64,000 bases of DNA, taken from NCBI RefSeq assembly GCF_038502225.1, contig NW_027196434.1, positions 1 through 64,000 on the forward strand, read 5' to 3'. The stretch comes from Cherax quadricarinatus. Its lineage: Eukaryota > Arthropoda > Malacostraca > Decapoda > Parastacidae. The translations under genes were made by a program, and so were the position numbers. How positions within the stretch are numbered: the stretch's first letter is position 1; each line of letters opens with the position of its first letter. The notes under the pieces were generated by a model. It saw only the letters and a program-made list of their open reading frames with translations, was not told the DNA's origin and made no database searches. Of the stretch, positions 11,501-21,420 are shown in pieces.

Positions 11501-12672
11501 AATGGCGCTAAAGCTAACCTATGACACTGAGCTTGACTCTATCATCATTACTGATTCTATGTCATCATTGAAGGCTCTTGACTCATATAATGACTCCAAC
11601 AACATGCTCATTGGAGAAGCTGATAGAGATACTCAAAAATTAGGGACAAAGGAATTAATGAACAACTGCTATGGATCCCATCACACACTGGATTACTCCT
11701 TCATGATAAAGTTGATATGTTAGCCAAGAAGAGTATCGAGAAGGAGAATGTAGAATATAACTTTGGTATAACTGTGTCTAGCATTAGGAATAATATTAGG
11801 AGAGAAGTAAATAATGAAAATGATTGTTATAGGAATGCAGTTAGAAGCCTGAGTAGATCTATAACCCACTATGATAACATGAACGTAGATAAGTATGTTT
11901 ATGGAGCAACGTGCAATGTGAACAGACTGACTGATGTTGTAGTGGCCAGGCTTAGGCTTGGTTACAAGTACTTCTGGCAGTTTGGGAGACACACAGATGA
12001 TATTAGTAAGTAAGTAAGTAAGTTTATTCAGGTAAACACAAATACAGTTACATAGAATTATCATACATAGCAGCATATGTGTAGGGAACCTAGGATAACC
12101 CAAAAAAGTCAGACAGAGTGACTTATTTCCATTGGGGTCCTTTTACCTTATTATTATAGTATAAAGGTTATAATATTTTCTTATTATTCTACAATGAAGA
12201 TAACATCTTATTATCATACTAAAAAGACTATCTGCTACACCAAGGTCATTAAGACTATCTACAATACGAGGGTCATTACAAGGAATAAGGTAAAATTTAC
12301 ACGTATGTTAGCTAAAAAATAGAAAATCATTCCCCTCCCTTTCTGTAGCTACATTCATCAGACACCTTTTGGCACTCTTCTTGAACTGGTTCACGCTATG
12401 ACTGGCTTTGACATGTGCGGGTAGTCTGTTCCATTCCTTTATTGCTGTACAATAAAAGGTGTTTGAAGCCTGGCCACTGACTGTGGGTACTACAAAGTTG
12501 TGCTCTGGCATATGGCCACTCTCTTGAACACTATGTGCTTAATTGTCCACTTATTGAGGAACACAGAGACAGACAGTATAATAACCTATGTTAGATGTCA
12601 AGATATCTTATTACTGAAAATAAGATACCAGATATACTAAGCAAATTTCCTAAATTTGCTTGTAACAGATAA
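8523..12672 (+). pseudogene. B1 ORF2: endonuclease, reverse transcriptase, RNase H
   Basis: The start is ATG 8523 (MDTLQIFSWNIASIRKRLP), a typical APE endonuclease opening. Endonuclease motifs include GDFNARH and SDHFPRL. In the RT domain the frame meets TAA at 10140-10142 and continues in the same frame. Motifs are TPQGGVLSPMLFNILINALL and YADD at 10485-10496. RNase H follows (YTDGS with Asp codon 11355, TELFAILMALK, TDSMSSL), then a frameshift near 11640-11670 puts WIPSHTG and DMLAKK in another frame. The frame reaches 12003, is broken by a LINE N insertion, and resumes at 12512 (HSLEHYVLNC) to about 12672, with one in-frame TAG on the way. Confidence 0.9.
12004..12511 (-). mobile_element. 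LINE family N, 5'-truncated insertion
   Basis: On the minus strand this holds the last 67 codons of an RT ORF (12511-12308; WNRLPAHVKASHSVNQFKK is a common CR1/Jockey-type C-terminus), a short 3' UTR and a tail of (CTTA)n ending at 12004. It replaces about 36 bp of B1, and I see no target duplication. The same 3' end lies at 47142-47276. Its CCCCAATGGAAATAAGT and TTGGGTTATCCT blocks also form the 3' part of SINE D. Confidence 0.8.
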
Positions 12673-12825
12673 GTGAACTATAGATATGTAGATATAAATC
12701 CATATGTATTCCTGTTTGGGGCCTAGTTCCTAGGCCTTTTGTGTATCCATATGCTCTTGCGCTACCGTCCACAGAATGGATATGGGGTGCACAATAAACT
12801 AGCCACTTCGGTGGCAAAATGTAAT

Positions 12826-13091
12826 CTAAAATCTCCCGGCCCGGGCGGGCCTTTTCCAAGTTGTGGCCCGGCCTTGGCTCTCTCTTTAGGGGAGTATCTG
12901 AGACCTAAGTCTCCCATGGGAGGAGGCACAAGTACCTCCTCATCTTCGGGACCAACTGTCCCCAGGCCTAGCCACAAGCTAGGCCTCTCTGGTCTGCCAT
13001 CCAAACCCCAAGAAGGCAAATGGGAATGACAGTCTTGTGAGCTGTAAGCTCGGGCTCAGGCACCTACCCTACCCTAGAAGGGCTGGGCATG
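12826..13091 (-). mobile_element. SINE C copy
   Basis: GC-rich repeat reading, on the minus strand, from the ACCATGCC(C/T)A start to CCCGGGCCGGGAG. Inner hairpins are obvious (GCCTAGC...GCTAGGC, GGAGGTACTTGTGCCTCC). The tail is missing at the 12826 side, where it meets the B1 3' UTR. It abuts SINE D on the other side. I see no tRNA-like B box. At least seven copies or large fragments occur in this window. Confidence 0.85.
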
Positions 13092-13404
13092 GTGATAAGA
13101 TTAAGATAAGATTTCGTTCGGATTTTTAACCCCAGAGGGTTAGCCACCCAGGATAACCCAAGAAAGTCAGTGCGTCATCGAGGACTGTCTAACTTATTTC
13201 CATTGGGGTCCTTAATCTTGTCCCCCAGGATGCGACCCACACCAGTCCACTAACACCCAGGTACCTATTTGCTGCTAGGTGAAGAGGACAACAGGTGTAA
13301 GGAAACGTGTCGGAATGTTTCCACCCGCCGGGAATCGAACCCGGGCCCTCCGTGTGTGAAGCGGGAGCTTTAGCCACCAGGCCACCGGGCCACCGGGTCG
13401 ATGT
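13092..13404 (-). mobile_element. SINE D, tRNA-derived copy 1
   Basis: On the minus strand the head is tRNA-like: GTGGCCTGGTGGCTAAAG resembles a pol III A box, and GGTTCGATTCCCGGCGGGTG contains a perfect B-box consensus. The anticodon-loop region (CGCTTCACAC) and the end GGGTGGAAACA recall tRNA-Val(CAC), tentatively. The body carries GGTACCTGGGTGTTAGT, and the 3' part CCCCAATGGAAATAAGT and TTGGGTTATCCTGGGTGG. The tail is ATCTTATCTTAATCTTATC. A second copy is at 29079-29380. Confidence 0.9.
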
Positions 13405-13424
13405 TCTCATTATTATTATTAAAG

Positions 13425-14040
13425 ATTCGCCGGTATTTTTTTTTCTTATTCGCGGGTATTCTCCCGGCCCGGGTCTTTTCCAAGTAGTGGTGACCCGGCC
13501 TTGGCTCCCTATCTGGGGAGTGTCTGAGACCTAAGTCTTCCATGGGAGGAGGTACAAATTCCCCCTCATCTTTTTTTTTTTTTTTTTTGCTTATTCGCCG
13601 GTATTCTCCCGGCCCGGGTCTTTTCCTTCATCTTTCTACTCTATTTTATTCTATTTGATTCGCCGGCATGGGCCCTTCATCTTTGCTCCCGGCCCGGGCC
13701 TGTTGTGCCTTTTTTCGATATTTATTTAACACAAAATAAAATGAGTTAGTTAGTTAGTTAGTTAAAGATTAGCCGGTATTCTCCCGGCCCGGGCCTTGTC
13801 CAAGTGGTGGCCCGGCCTTGGCTCCCTCTTTAGGGAGTGTCTGAGACCTAAGTCTCCCATGGGAGGAGGCACAAGTACCTCCTCATCTTTGGGACCAACT
13901 GTCCCCAGGCCTAGCCACAAGCTAGGCCTCTCTGGTCTGCCATCCCCGCCCCAAGGAGGCTAATGGGAATGACAGTCTTATGAGCTAAATGCTCGGGCTC
14001 AGGCACCTACCCTACCCTAGAAGGGTTAGGCATGGTGTCG
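13425..14040 (-). mobile_element. Cluster of SINE C copies and fragments
   Basis: Three pieces on the minus strand: a 3' half at about 13430-13575 ending in a T-run; short fragments at about 13590-13700 with an (AATAG)-like tail matching the G1 tail; and an almost complete copy at about 13763-14040 whose tail is (CTAA)n (TTAG repeats at 13745-13763). The 3' tails differ between pieces, so these are probably separate insertions or recombined copies. Confidence 0.75.
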
Positions 14041-14334
14041 ATGAATAAAATGAACACCCTCAGTTACAAAGAAGTGATTAAAAAAAAATCAATAAAAAAT
14101 TACCACTGTCTTATGCAAAAGATGCTTTATATAATCAATTTACATAAGTGATATATTTATTTTGAGATGACTAATAATAAAATAATTTTATAATAGTTTC
14201 ACTTGAGAAAGAATATTTGTTTATACTATGGAACAGTTTTCTTTCCATTATTGATGGTTAACTATACTAAAGTTAATTATGTAATATTTCATATATTTTA
14301 TGGTTATTTGCAAATTATTCAATATATACTGTAA
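14041..14334. other. AT-rich unassigned sequence
   Basis: Strongly AT-rich, with no long reading frame and no match elsewhere in the window. It is the left flank of BEL element F1 and could be unique host sequence. Confidence 0.4.
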
Positions 14335-14519
14335 TATGGAAAATTTATAAGGGGTTACCGGTATGTACCTCACCATTACATTCATACAAGTGATCTTATT
14401 GGGAGACAACAACTATATTGTTTACCGTAGTGACCCCATGTAGACATGTGAGAAAACTTAACCACCTCTGGTCACTGCAGGTGGCTCCTTCGACCTCACA
14501 ATCTTATCCATGGGTCACG

Positions 14520-14809
14520 GATCGACACCATGCCTAACCCTTCTAGGGTAGGGTAGGTGCCTGAGCCCGAGCCTTTAGCTCACAAGACTGTCATTCCTAT
14601 TTGACCCCTTGGGGCGGGGATGGCAGACCAGAGAGGCCTAGCTTGTGGCTAGGCCTGGGGACAGTTGGTCCCAAAGATGAGGAGGTACTTGTACCTCCTC
14701 CCATGGGAGACTTAGGTCTCAGACACTCCTAAAGAGGGAGCCAAGGCCGGGCCACCACTTGGAAAAGGCCCGGGCCGGGAGAATACCGGCTAATCTTTAA
14801 TAATAATAA
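14520..14809 (+). mobile_element. SINE C copy C1 with 11-bp target duplication
   Basis: Full-length copy from GATCGACACCATGCC to (AAT)n. The 11-mer CATGGGTCACG lies on both sides (14509-14519 and 14810-14820), the hallmark of target-primed reverse transcription. Confidence 0.92.
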
Positions 14810-14820
14810 CATGGGTCACG

Positions 14821-15057
14821 CTCATAAGACTGTCATTCCCATTTGAACCCTTGTGGCGGGGATGGCAGAACAGAGAGGCCTAGCTTGTGGCTAGGCCTGG
14901 GGACAGTTGGTCCCAAAGATGAGGAGGTACTTGTGCCTCCTCCCATGGGAGACTTAGGTCTCAGACACTCCCTAAAGAGGGAGCCAAGGCCGGGCCCCCA
15001 CTTGGACAAGGCCCGGGCCGGGAGAATACCGGCTAATCTTTAATAATAATAATAATA
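14821..15057 (+). mobile_element. SINE C copy C2, 5'-truncated
   Basis: Starts at CTCATAAGACTG, about 60 bp inside the unit, and ends in (AAT)n. The target word ATGGGTCAC occurs before it (14811) and after it (15058), the same word that flanks C1. Either two insertions hit one site or a copy was duplicated by recombination. Confidence 0.85.
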
Positions 15058-15134
15058 ATGGGTCACCACTACTTGGAAAAGACCCGGAGGGCGAGGAACA
15101 CGATACGCGTAGGCAACAATTCATAAGGATTATC

Positions 15135-15427
15135 ATCGACACCATGCCTAACCCTTCTAGGGTAGGGTAGGTGCCTGAGCCCGAGCCTTTAGCTCATAAG
15201 ACTGTCATTCCCATTTGCCCCCTTGGGGCGGGGATGGCAGACCAGAGAGGCCTAGCTTGTGGCTAGGCCTGGGGACAGTTGGTCCCAAAGATGAGGAGGT
15301 ACTTGTGCCTCCTCCCATGGGAGACTTAGGTCTTAGACACTCCCTAAAGAGGGAGCCAAGGCCGGGCCACCACTTGGAAAAGGCCCGGGCAGGGAGAATA
15401 CCGGCGAATCTTTAATAATAATAAATA
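15135..15427 (+). mobile_element. SINE C copy C3 with 12-bp target duplication
   Basis: Full-length copy from ATCGACACCATGCC to an (AAT)n tail. The flanking direct repeat is ATAAGGATTATC at 15123-15134 and 15428-15439. It probably sits in the 5' leader of G1 or just upstream of it. Confidence 0.92.
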
Positions 15428-15685
15428 ATAAGGATTATCGACTGGACGAAGATTGGAAGACAGTGTGTGTTGTGTTCGCAAATCTGTGTTAGTTTACGCA
15501 CAGATTAGCATCATTCCTGGTGATCCTTGGACTGTGTTCAGTGCTTCAGAGCAGTGAGCCACGAGAGGGTGGCTACGGGCCCCGACTGGGGCTCTGAGCC
15601 TCACAGCTCTGCACCCAGTGTGGGCGGCTGTGAGGTCACAGGCAGCAGCTCTGCTGCTGGCTCTGTCCCCACACCTACAGTCACC

Positions 15686-17461
15686 ATGACAGATCCAGGA
15701 GAGCGGCCTAAACATTCCTTGGAATGCGGGGACGAGTTGGAGGACGACGTGGGGAAGGTGGGAGCCCCCACCAAGAAGGCCAAGGATGCAGTGGAGACTA
15801 CTGCACCTACCAATCTGCCACTAGGTCCGTCGGCAGCCCCTACACAAGAAGACTTGCACCCCCAGATGGCCATAAGGGTCGTGGAAGGAAGCCAGGAGGA
15901 TGTAGCTCCTCAAGTGGCAACGATGGAGCCATCCCAGGTCCCTACACCAGTTGCGTTGGCCTCCACAGTGGACGGGGACTGGTTGACTCCACGTGGAAGG
16001 AGGAGTTCCCGCTCAGCTCGGGCACTAGCAACCAGGGCCTTCAACAAATTCAAGGTTCCCAACTACGGGTTTGTAAGGTATCTGGAAGGTCTCCCCCACC
16101 TCAAGTTCCGCTGCGAGTTCACTCTCAGGAACGAGGTTCTGGTAATTCCTCGGGACGAAGACTCTTACGAGGAGTTGAAGGGGCTGGTTGTGACCCATCC
16201 CACCATGGTGGAACTGCTTGCTTCGGAGAAGGTGTACAAGGGGGTGCTTTTACACGTCCCTGTGCCCCTCCCACTGGACCCCATTTTGGAAGTGCCCAAT
16301 ATTGTCAAGGCGGAGCGACTCACTGCAACGGTGAACAAGGTGCCCACCCGCCAGGTGCTGATCCACCACAAAGGTCCACTTCCCACGCACCTGGACCTTG
16401 GGGTCTGGGGAAGATTCAAGACCCGACCATACCTGTCAGGCCCAGTACAATGCTTCAACTGCTAGGGGTTCAATCATATTGCAGCCACCTGCCAGCGAGA
16501 GAAGAAGTGTGGTGTGTGCAGCAAGGCACACGACTCGAAGGACTGCATTGCAATCCTCAAACATCCACCTGGCGAAGCCCTTCATCCAGAGCCCAAGTGT
16601 GCCAACTGCTCAAAGAGGCACCATGCCTGGAACCGGAGCTGTCCTGTGATGGTGCAGCACTGGCAGCAGGTTCGTCATCGGAACGACCCGACAGCCCCGA
16701 CGCCACCCAGCCTTGGAACTGCCCAGCAACAGTCAGCATGGGCTCCAATCACGGCTCCCCGGATACCGCAGGAGGGCAATACCAGCGAGTTCCCAGCACT
16801 GGGCTCCCAGCGGTGGCATCAGAGGGCAGACACTGGTTTGCAGCAGCGCGGTCAACTGCGGCGTCAGATGGCAAGGTGGCCAAGAAGGCAGAATCATTGG
16901 GAAAAACAGCCACAGGCCAGGCACACTGCCCAGCAGGTCCCAGCTGGGCACCAACATTCCTTGCCATACGGCCAGCAGGCCTCTTCCCAAGGACAGGCCC
17001 CTACTGTGAGCGGCCAGCGTCAGGCAGAGGTTCCCCGCCAGGGGACTTGGAATCCCATGGCCACTCATGCCGGGCCCAGGGTGCACCCAGCTTATGCTGC
17101 TGCAGTGTCGACAGCCACCCAGACATACAGAGTGACCCAGCCCCGCCTCGACGGGTCGTCCAGCTCAATGCCTGCAGAGGTAATGGTCGAATCCTTTCCG
17201 GATCGACTGAAGAAAACCATCGGGGTCATCTCAGCGCTCCTCTGTCGCCTGCTGCCGTCGGCAGAGGACAGGGGCGCCTGCAGGCAGCTCCTGTCATGGA
17301 TGCTGGGCGTGGTCCTACTGGACAGGAAAGACTCAATGGAACTTCAAGCCATCATCCAGGAGTCCTTCCAGTCTGTGATGGAGGAGGCCCTGGAGTCGCC
17401 AACAACGGACGACGAGTCCCAGGCAGAGATGGAATCAGTGAGCCACCTCTGCGGCCCATGA
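15686..17461 (+). pseudogene. G1 ORF1, gag-like protein with one nonsense codon
   Basis: The first in-frame ATG is 15686 (MTDPGERPKHSLECGDELE). The frame runs to TGA 17459-17461, 591 codons, interrupted only by TAG at 16463-16465. G2 has CAG at that place, so this is a C-to-T nonsense change. Around it are zinc knuckles (CFNC...HIAATC, CGVCSKAHDSKDC, CANCSKRHHAWNRSC). The rest is Pro/Gln-rich with a predicted helical tail. Expected role: RNA binding in the retrotransposition particle. The ORF stays open in-frame upstream of 15686 without ATG. Confidence 0.85.
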
Positions 17462-20400
17462 AGATCCTCCAGTGGAACATATGTGGGCTGCAGCGGAAAA
17501 TTCACTTAGTGATTGAAGCTGCAGTTCAGGATGAGGTTGATGTCTTCCTGTTTCAGGAGACACTCACAGATTTGTCACGTCAAATGCAGCCACTTATTCC
17601 GGGATTCTCTGCCTACCTTCAGCGCCTGGAAGGGACTGGCAGGGGCACGGCGATCTACGTCAGGACCACTATCCCTCATTCAATCTCCACTGACCCCGTC
17701 GACTGTGGGGAGGGTCAGGCTGTCACCCTACACCTGGCGGATGGACCTCTCGTGGTTTACAATATTTACAGAAGCTCTCGGTACACCCTTGACATCTCAG
17801 AGGTGGCAGCACTCGCCCCACGGGAGGGTCTTGTTGTGGCTGGGGATGTCAATGCTCACCACCCAATACTTTCTTCTGTCTCTCCTACCAACGCAGCTGG
17901 GAGGCACCTTGCGGCTGTGCTGGAGGAGGTCCCTGAGATCGCCCTCGTCAATAATGGTGAGCCAACCCATCACTATGGTGGCCGCTTGGATGTCACACTC
18001 ATCTCTAGGCGGTTGCTCTCGAGCGCGAGATGGGAGGTCCACCCCCGTCTCACCAGTGATCACTTTGCAGTGGTCACTACGCTGATGGTCCAGCGGTGCC
18101 CGCTCCCCACACCTACCCCCAGATGGAATCTAAAAAAGGCCGACTGGCAGTGCTTCCAGGAGGTCATTGAGCGTTGGTGGGCGGAGTCTCCCCTTCCAGA
18201 AGACCCAGATGAGGTGGCTCAAAGCTTGCAGGTGGCCTTCACATGTGCAGCTGAGGCAGCAATACCTAAGATTACAGGCGGAGGGTCATATAAACGTGAC
18301 TGGTGGTTTTACAATGAGGACATCAGGGAACAGAACCACCGCATCAATGTTGTACGCAAGATGCACAGGCGTAATCCCACGGTTGAGTCCATGCGTCTGC
18401 TCAGGGAAGTGGTGCGGCATGCACGCCATGTCTCACACAGGGTCCGGCAGGCTAAATGGTTCGAGTGGTGTGCCTCCTTCAGCTACTCCTCCACCTTATC
18501 TGAGATTTGGACCAAGTTACGATTGGCCACTGGGCAGCGTCGCAGTGTGGCTGGGTTGCACCCAGACCCCGCAACGGAGGGAGAGCGTCTGGTGGACCTA
18601 TTCACCTCCAGAGCGGCCATGGCTCAACTACCTCAGGATCTCCAGGACCTCCAAGCCACCCTCCTTCCTAGAAGGGTGATGGTGATCCAAGCAGCATGCC
18701 AGGCTGGGGATGTCACGGATGAAGACTTCACCGACCAGGAGCTCCAGGCGTCCTTCACATCTCATCAAGACACTGCTCCGGGGCATGATGGTATCACCTA
18801 TGGCATGATCACTCGGTCTGGCCATTCTGGACACTCAGCTGTCCTGGGAGTCATCAACCAGACTTGGCGAGCTGGCAAACTCCCTGTCGTATGGAACGAG
18901 GCTGACATCATACCGATTCCTAAGCCTGGGGATCCTGGCAGTGTGAGACCCATCTCCCTCACCAGTTGCATCTCGAAGGTGTCTGAAAGGATGGTGTTGG
19001 AGCGCCTGAGGTGGAAGCTTGGCCCTCCTCATAAACACCTCTATGGCTTCACCAGAGGAGTGGGCACTTTCGAAAGCCTTACCACTCTACTGACCGGCAT
19101 TGGGTCGGACGCCCAAGCCCACATTGTTGTCTTTCTTGACCTCGAGAAAGCTTTTGAGCTAGCCAGTGCACCTGCCATCCTCTCACTCTTGGCCCGCAGG
19201 GGGATTAAAGGCAGGCTGCTTTCATGGCTTCGTTCCTATCTCCAGGACAGGCGGGCCCGGGTACGCTTCCAGGGGCATGCCTCTTCTCTCAAGACCCTGT
19301 ACAACGGCACTCCACAGGGGGGGGTGCTTAGTCCCACCCTGTTCAATGTACTGATGCATCAGCTGGTGTGCCTGCCTTTCTCCAGAGGGACCATCCTCCT
19401 CAGCTATGCTGATGACCTGGCACTTGTCGTACCTAGGAAGCGCCGGCTTTTGCAGCATGCCCAGGAGGACCTCGATCTGCTGGCTTCCACCTGCCGTCAC
19501 TTGGGACTCAAGATATCTGCAGCAAAATCCAAAGCCATGATCCTTCGCACCAAGGTGCCCAGTCAGAGGCTGCGGGTCCTGGGCATCGACCTGGAGTGGG
19601 TTCACAGTTATAGGTACCTTGGCATCTACATTGACAGGCACCTCACCTTCCAGAAACATGTGTGCCACATTAAAGAGAGGGCTCTGCAGAGGGTCAGGGC
19701 ATTGAGTGCCATGGCCAACCCTAGGGTTGGGGCCAGCCTCGAGGTCATGAGGTTGTTCTACATCCAGGCAATACGTTCCCTCGTTGACTATGGGGCACTT
19801 GCTCTGGTTCACGCCAGACCCACAAACATCAAATCCCTCTGTGTCATCCAGAACACAGCTGTACGGGCCATGCTGGGGGCTCCTAGGTGGGCCAATGCAG
19901 TGGCTCTGAACCTTGAGGTGCAGCTACAGCCTCTTGAAGACAGGATCCAACTGGTAGCTGCCAGGAGGATTGCAAAGTATCTCCGACTCCCAGGGGCTGA
20001 CAAACTGATGAGAGATTTACGGGTCCGCCAGGGACAGGTCATTCCACTGCATCCCGGCCGCCGAAGGATGTGGTCGGTAGCAGATGCCACACAGAAGCTC
20101 TTGCCCATGACATTGCTCCAGGCGGGAGGCTGCGACAGACTGGCAGCGAACTACACGGTGCCACCCCCTTGGGCACCAGAGCTGTTTGCGGTGAGCTGGA
20201 CAACCCTACCAGACAGCAAGAGGCATTGCACCCGGGACATTCTGCACCACCTTGCCTCGGCTGGCATTGTAGGTGTGGAAGGCCCAGGGTGTGTGCCATA
20301 TTACACTGATGGCTCCAGAGACCCAGTGGCAGGCCGCACAGCTGCTGGGATGTTCCACAGCAATCTGACAGCAGGTTGGCGCCTCCCAGACCATTGCACC

Positions 20401-21225
20401 ATCCTCCAGGCCGAACTCTTTGCCATCCAACAAGCTCTGCGGCATGCTCTTGCAGACCATCAGCATCCCCCCATCATCCACGTTGATTCCAAGGCAGCAA
20501 TCCAAGCGCTTATGCACAGAGAGCCAAAGGACAACATACACTTAATCACATCCATCCGGGGTGACCTGCATACTCTCATGGCCCAGGGTCGCAGGGCTAC
20601 CATCAACTGGATCCCGAGCCATGTGGGTATCCCTGGCAATGATGCTGCAGATGAGGCTGCTAGGACTGCAACCCTCGAGGCACAGCCACATGCTGCGATC
20701 TCCATCAGCCTCAGCCAGATTGCACTGTTGGCTGCTGGTGCGGCGAGGCGCCCATTCCCTGACCCTGGGGAGTCACGGAGCCTCTGTTGGTATGTCAGGG
20801 CGACCCACAGGGTGCCCCCTCCAAGTCTTCGGACACAGTCCAGGGAACTGAGGGTGCATATCCACCACCTACGCTTAGGGTATCCCACCACTGTGCGGAT
20901 TGTTGAACGGGCACGAGAGGAGCTCTGTGCCCATTGTGACCGAATGGTTCCGCAGCCCTTGGTGCACTTCCTGTTAGACTGCCCGGCTACGATGCCCCTT
21001 CGCCGTAGACACTTCCCAATGACCCCAGTAGGGCAGACCCGAGAGAATGAGGCAGCACATCTTGTGTACTTAGCTGTCAGGGACTTGGAAACCTTACTTC
21101 CAGTCCTTGCATGTCATCCGCCCCCCCCGCTGAAGTTGCTGCGAGGGCCTGCTTTGGGCCTCCATTGCACTGCACACCAGCCACTGTTAGTGCACACTAA
21201 CGTTTGGTACGTCATCTGGCCATAG
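17458..21225 (+). CDS. G1 ORF2 polyprotein: APE endonuclease, RT, RNase H (intact, 1255 aa)
   Basis: ATG 17458 overlaps the ORF1 stop (ATGA). The endonuclease covers about residues 1-210 (MKILQWNICGLQ; GDVNAHHP with Asp130; SDH with Asp201-His202). The RT has TAPGHDGITYGMI, SVRPISLTSCISKV, NGTPQGGVLSPTLFNVLM and YADD at residues 650-653. RNase H has the expected acidic residues Asp951 (YTDGS), Glu986 (AELFAI), Asp1010 (VDSKAA) and Asp1062 (GNDAADEAA). A C-terminal CxxC...HxxxxC motif (LCAHC, VHFLLDC) follows. No stop or frameshift is seen and all named catalytic residues are present. It nicks the target and copies the element RNA into it. It could be functional even though ORF1 is broken. Confidence 0.95.
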   Translation: MKILQWNICGLQRKIHLVIEAAVQDEVDVFLFQETLTDLSRQMQPLIPGFSAYLQRLEGTGRGTAIYVRTTIPHSISTDPVDCGEGQAVTLHLADGPLVVYNIYRSSRYTLDISEVAALAPREGLVVAGDVNAHHPILSSVSPTNAAGRHLAAVLEEVPEIALVNNGEPTHHYGGRLDVTLISRRLLSSARWEVHPRLTSDHFAVVTTLMVQRCPLPTPTPRWNLKKADWQCFQEVIERWWAESPLPEDPDEVAQSLQVAFTCAAEAAIPKITGGGSYKRDWWFYNEDIREQNHRINVVRKMHRRNPTVESMRLLREVVRHARHVSHRVRQAKWFEWCASFSYSSTLSEIWTKLRLATGQRRSVAGLHPDPATEGERLVDLFTSRAAMAQLPQDLQDLQATLLPRRVMVIQAACQAGDVTDEDFTDQELQASFTSHQDTAPGHDGITYGMITRSGHSGHSAVLGVINQTWRAGKLPVVWNEADIIPIPKPGDPGSVRPISLTSCISKVSERMVLERLRWKLGPPHKHLYGFTRGVGTFESLTTLLTGIGSDAQAHIVVFLDLEKAFELASAPAILSLLARRGIKGRLLSWLRSYLQDRRARVRFQGHASSLKTLYNGTPQGGVLSPTLFNVLMHQLVCLPFSRGTILLSYADDLALVVPRKRRLLQHAQEDLDLLASTCRHLGLKISAAKSKAMILRTKVPSQRLRVLGIDLEWVHSYRYLGIYIDRHLTFQKHVCHIKERALQRVRALSAMANPRVGASLEVMRLFYIQAIRSLVDYGALALVHARPTNIKSLCVIQNTAVRAMLGAPRWANAVALNLEVQLQPLEDRIQLVAARRIAKYLRLPGADKLMRDLRVRQGQVIPLHPGRRRMWSVADATQKLLPMTLLQAGGCDRLAANYTVPPPWAPELFAVSWTTLPDSKRHCTRDILHHLASAGIVGVEGPGCVPYYTDGSRDPVAGRTAAGMFHSNLTAGWRLPDHCTILQAELFAIQQALRHALADHQHPPIIHVDSKAAIQALMHREPKDNIHLITSIRGDLHTLMAQGRRATINWIPSHVGIPGNDAADEAARTATLEAQPHAAISISLSQIALLAAGAARRPFPDPGESRSLCWYVRATHRVPPPSLRTQSRELRVHIHHLRLGYPTTVRIVERAREELCAHCDRMVPQPLVHFLLDCPATMPLRRRHFPMTPVGQTRENEAAHLVYLAVRDLETLLPVLACHPPPPLKLLRGPALGLHCTAHQPLLVHTNVWYVIWP

Positions 21226-21420
21226 GGCCGGTGAGGTACCCCCCCCTTCCTGCTGAAGACCTGCCACACAGGTGCAAGTAACGATAAATGTCACTTCCCT
21301 ACCCGGGGAGCCAATGCCGGGTCACCAAAATGGAAGAGACCCGGGCCAGGATTACCGGCGAATCAAATAGAATAGAATAGAATAGAATAGAAAAGACCCG
21401 GGCCGGGAGAATACCGGCGA

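Larger units (their letters stand above)
7568..12815 (+). mobile_element. LINE family B, copy B1
   Basis: A non-LTR retrotransposon of the I-like type: short ORF1, ORF2 with APE endonuclease, RT, RNase H and a C-terminal HxxxxC motif, then a 3' UTR ending in GTCCACAGAATGGATATGGG and AATAAAC near 12800. The 5' boundary is unknown and is placed at the end of A1. Damage includes a 65-bp duplication and a frameshift in ORF1, a nonsense codon in the RT, a frameshift in RNase H, and an insertion of LINE N at 12004-12511. Confidence 0.85.

Noticed and set aside
12308..12511. Separate small host gene on the minus strand
   Set aside because: WNRLPAHVK-type wording and the adjoining LINE 3' tail mark it as a retrotransposon C-terminus.
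15724..17457. N-terminal extension making an 1833-residue G1 protein
   Set aside because: This part overlaps the recognisable gag frame with its zinc knuckles, and ORF2 has its own ATG at 17458. Kept only as a finding on the open second frame.
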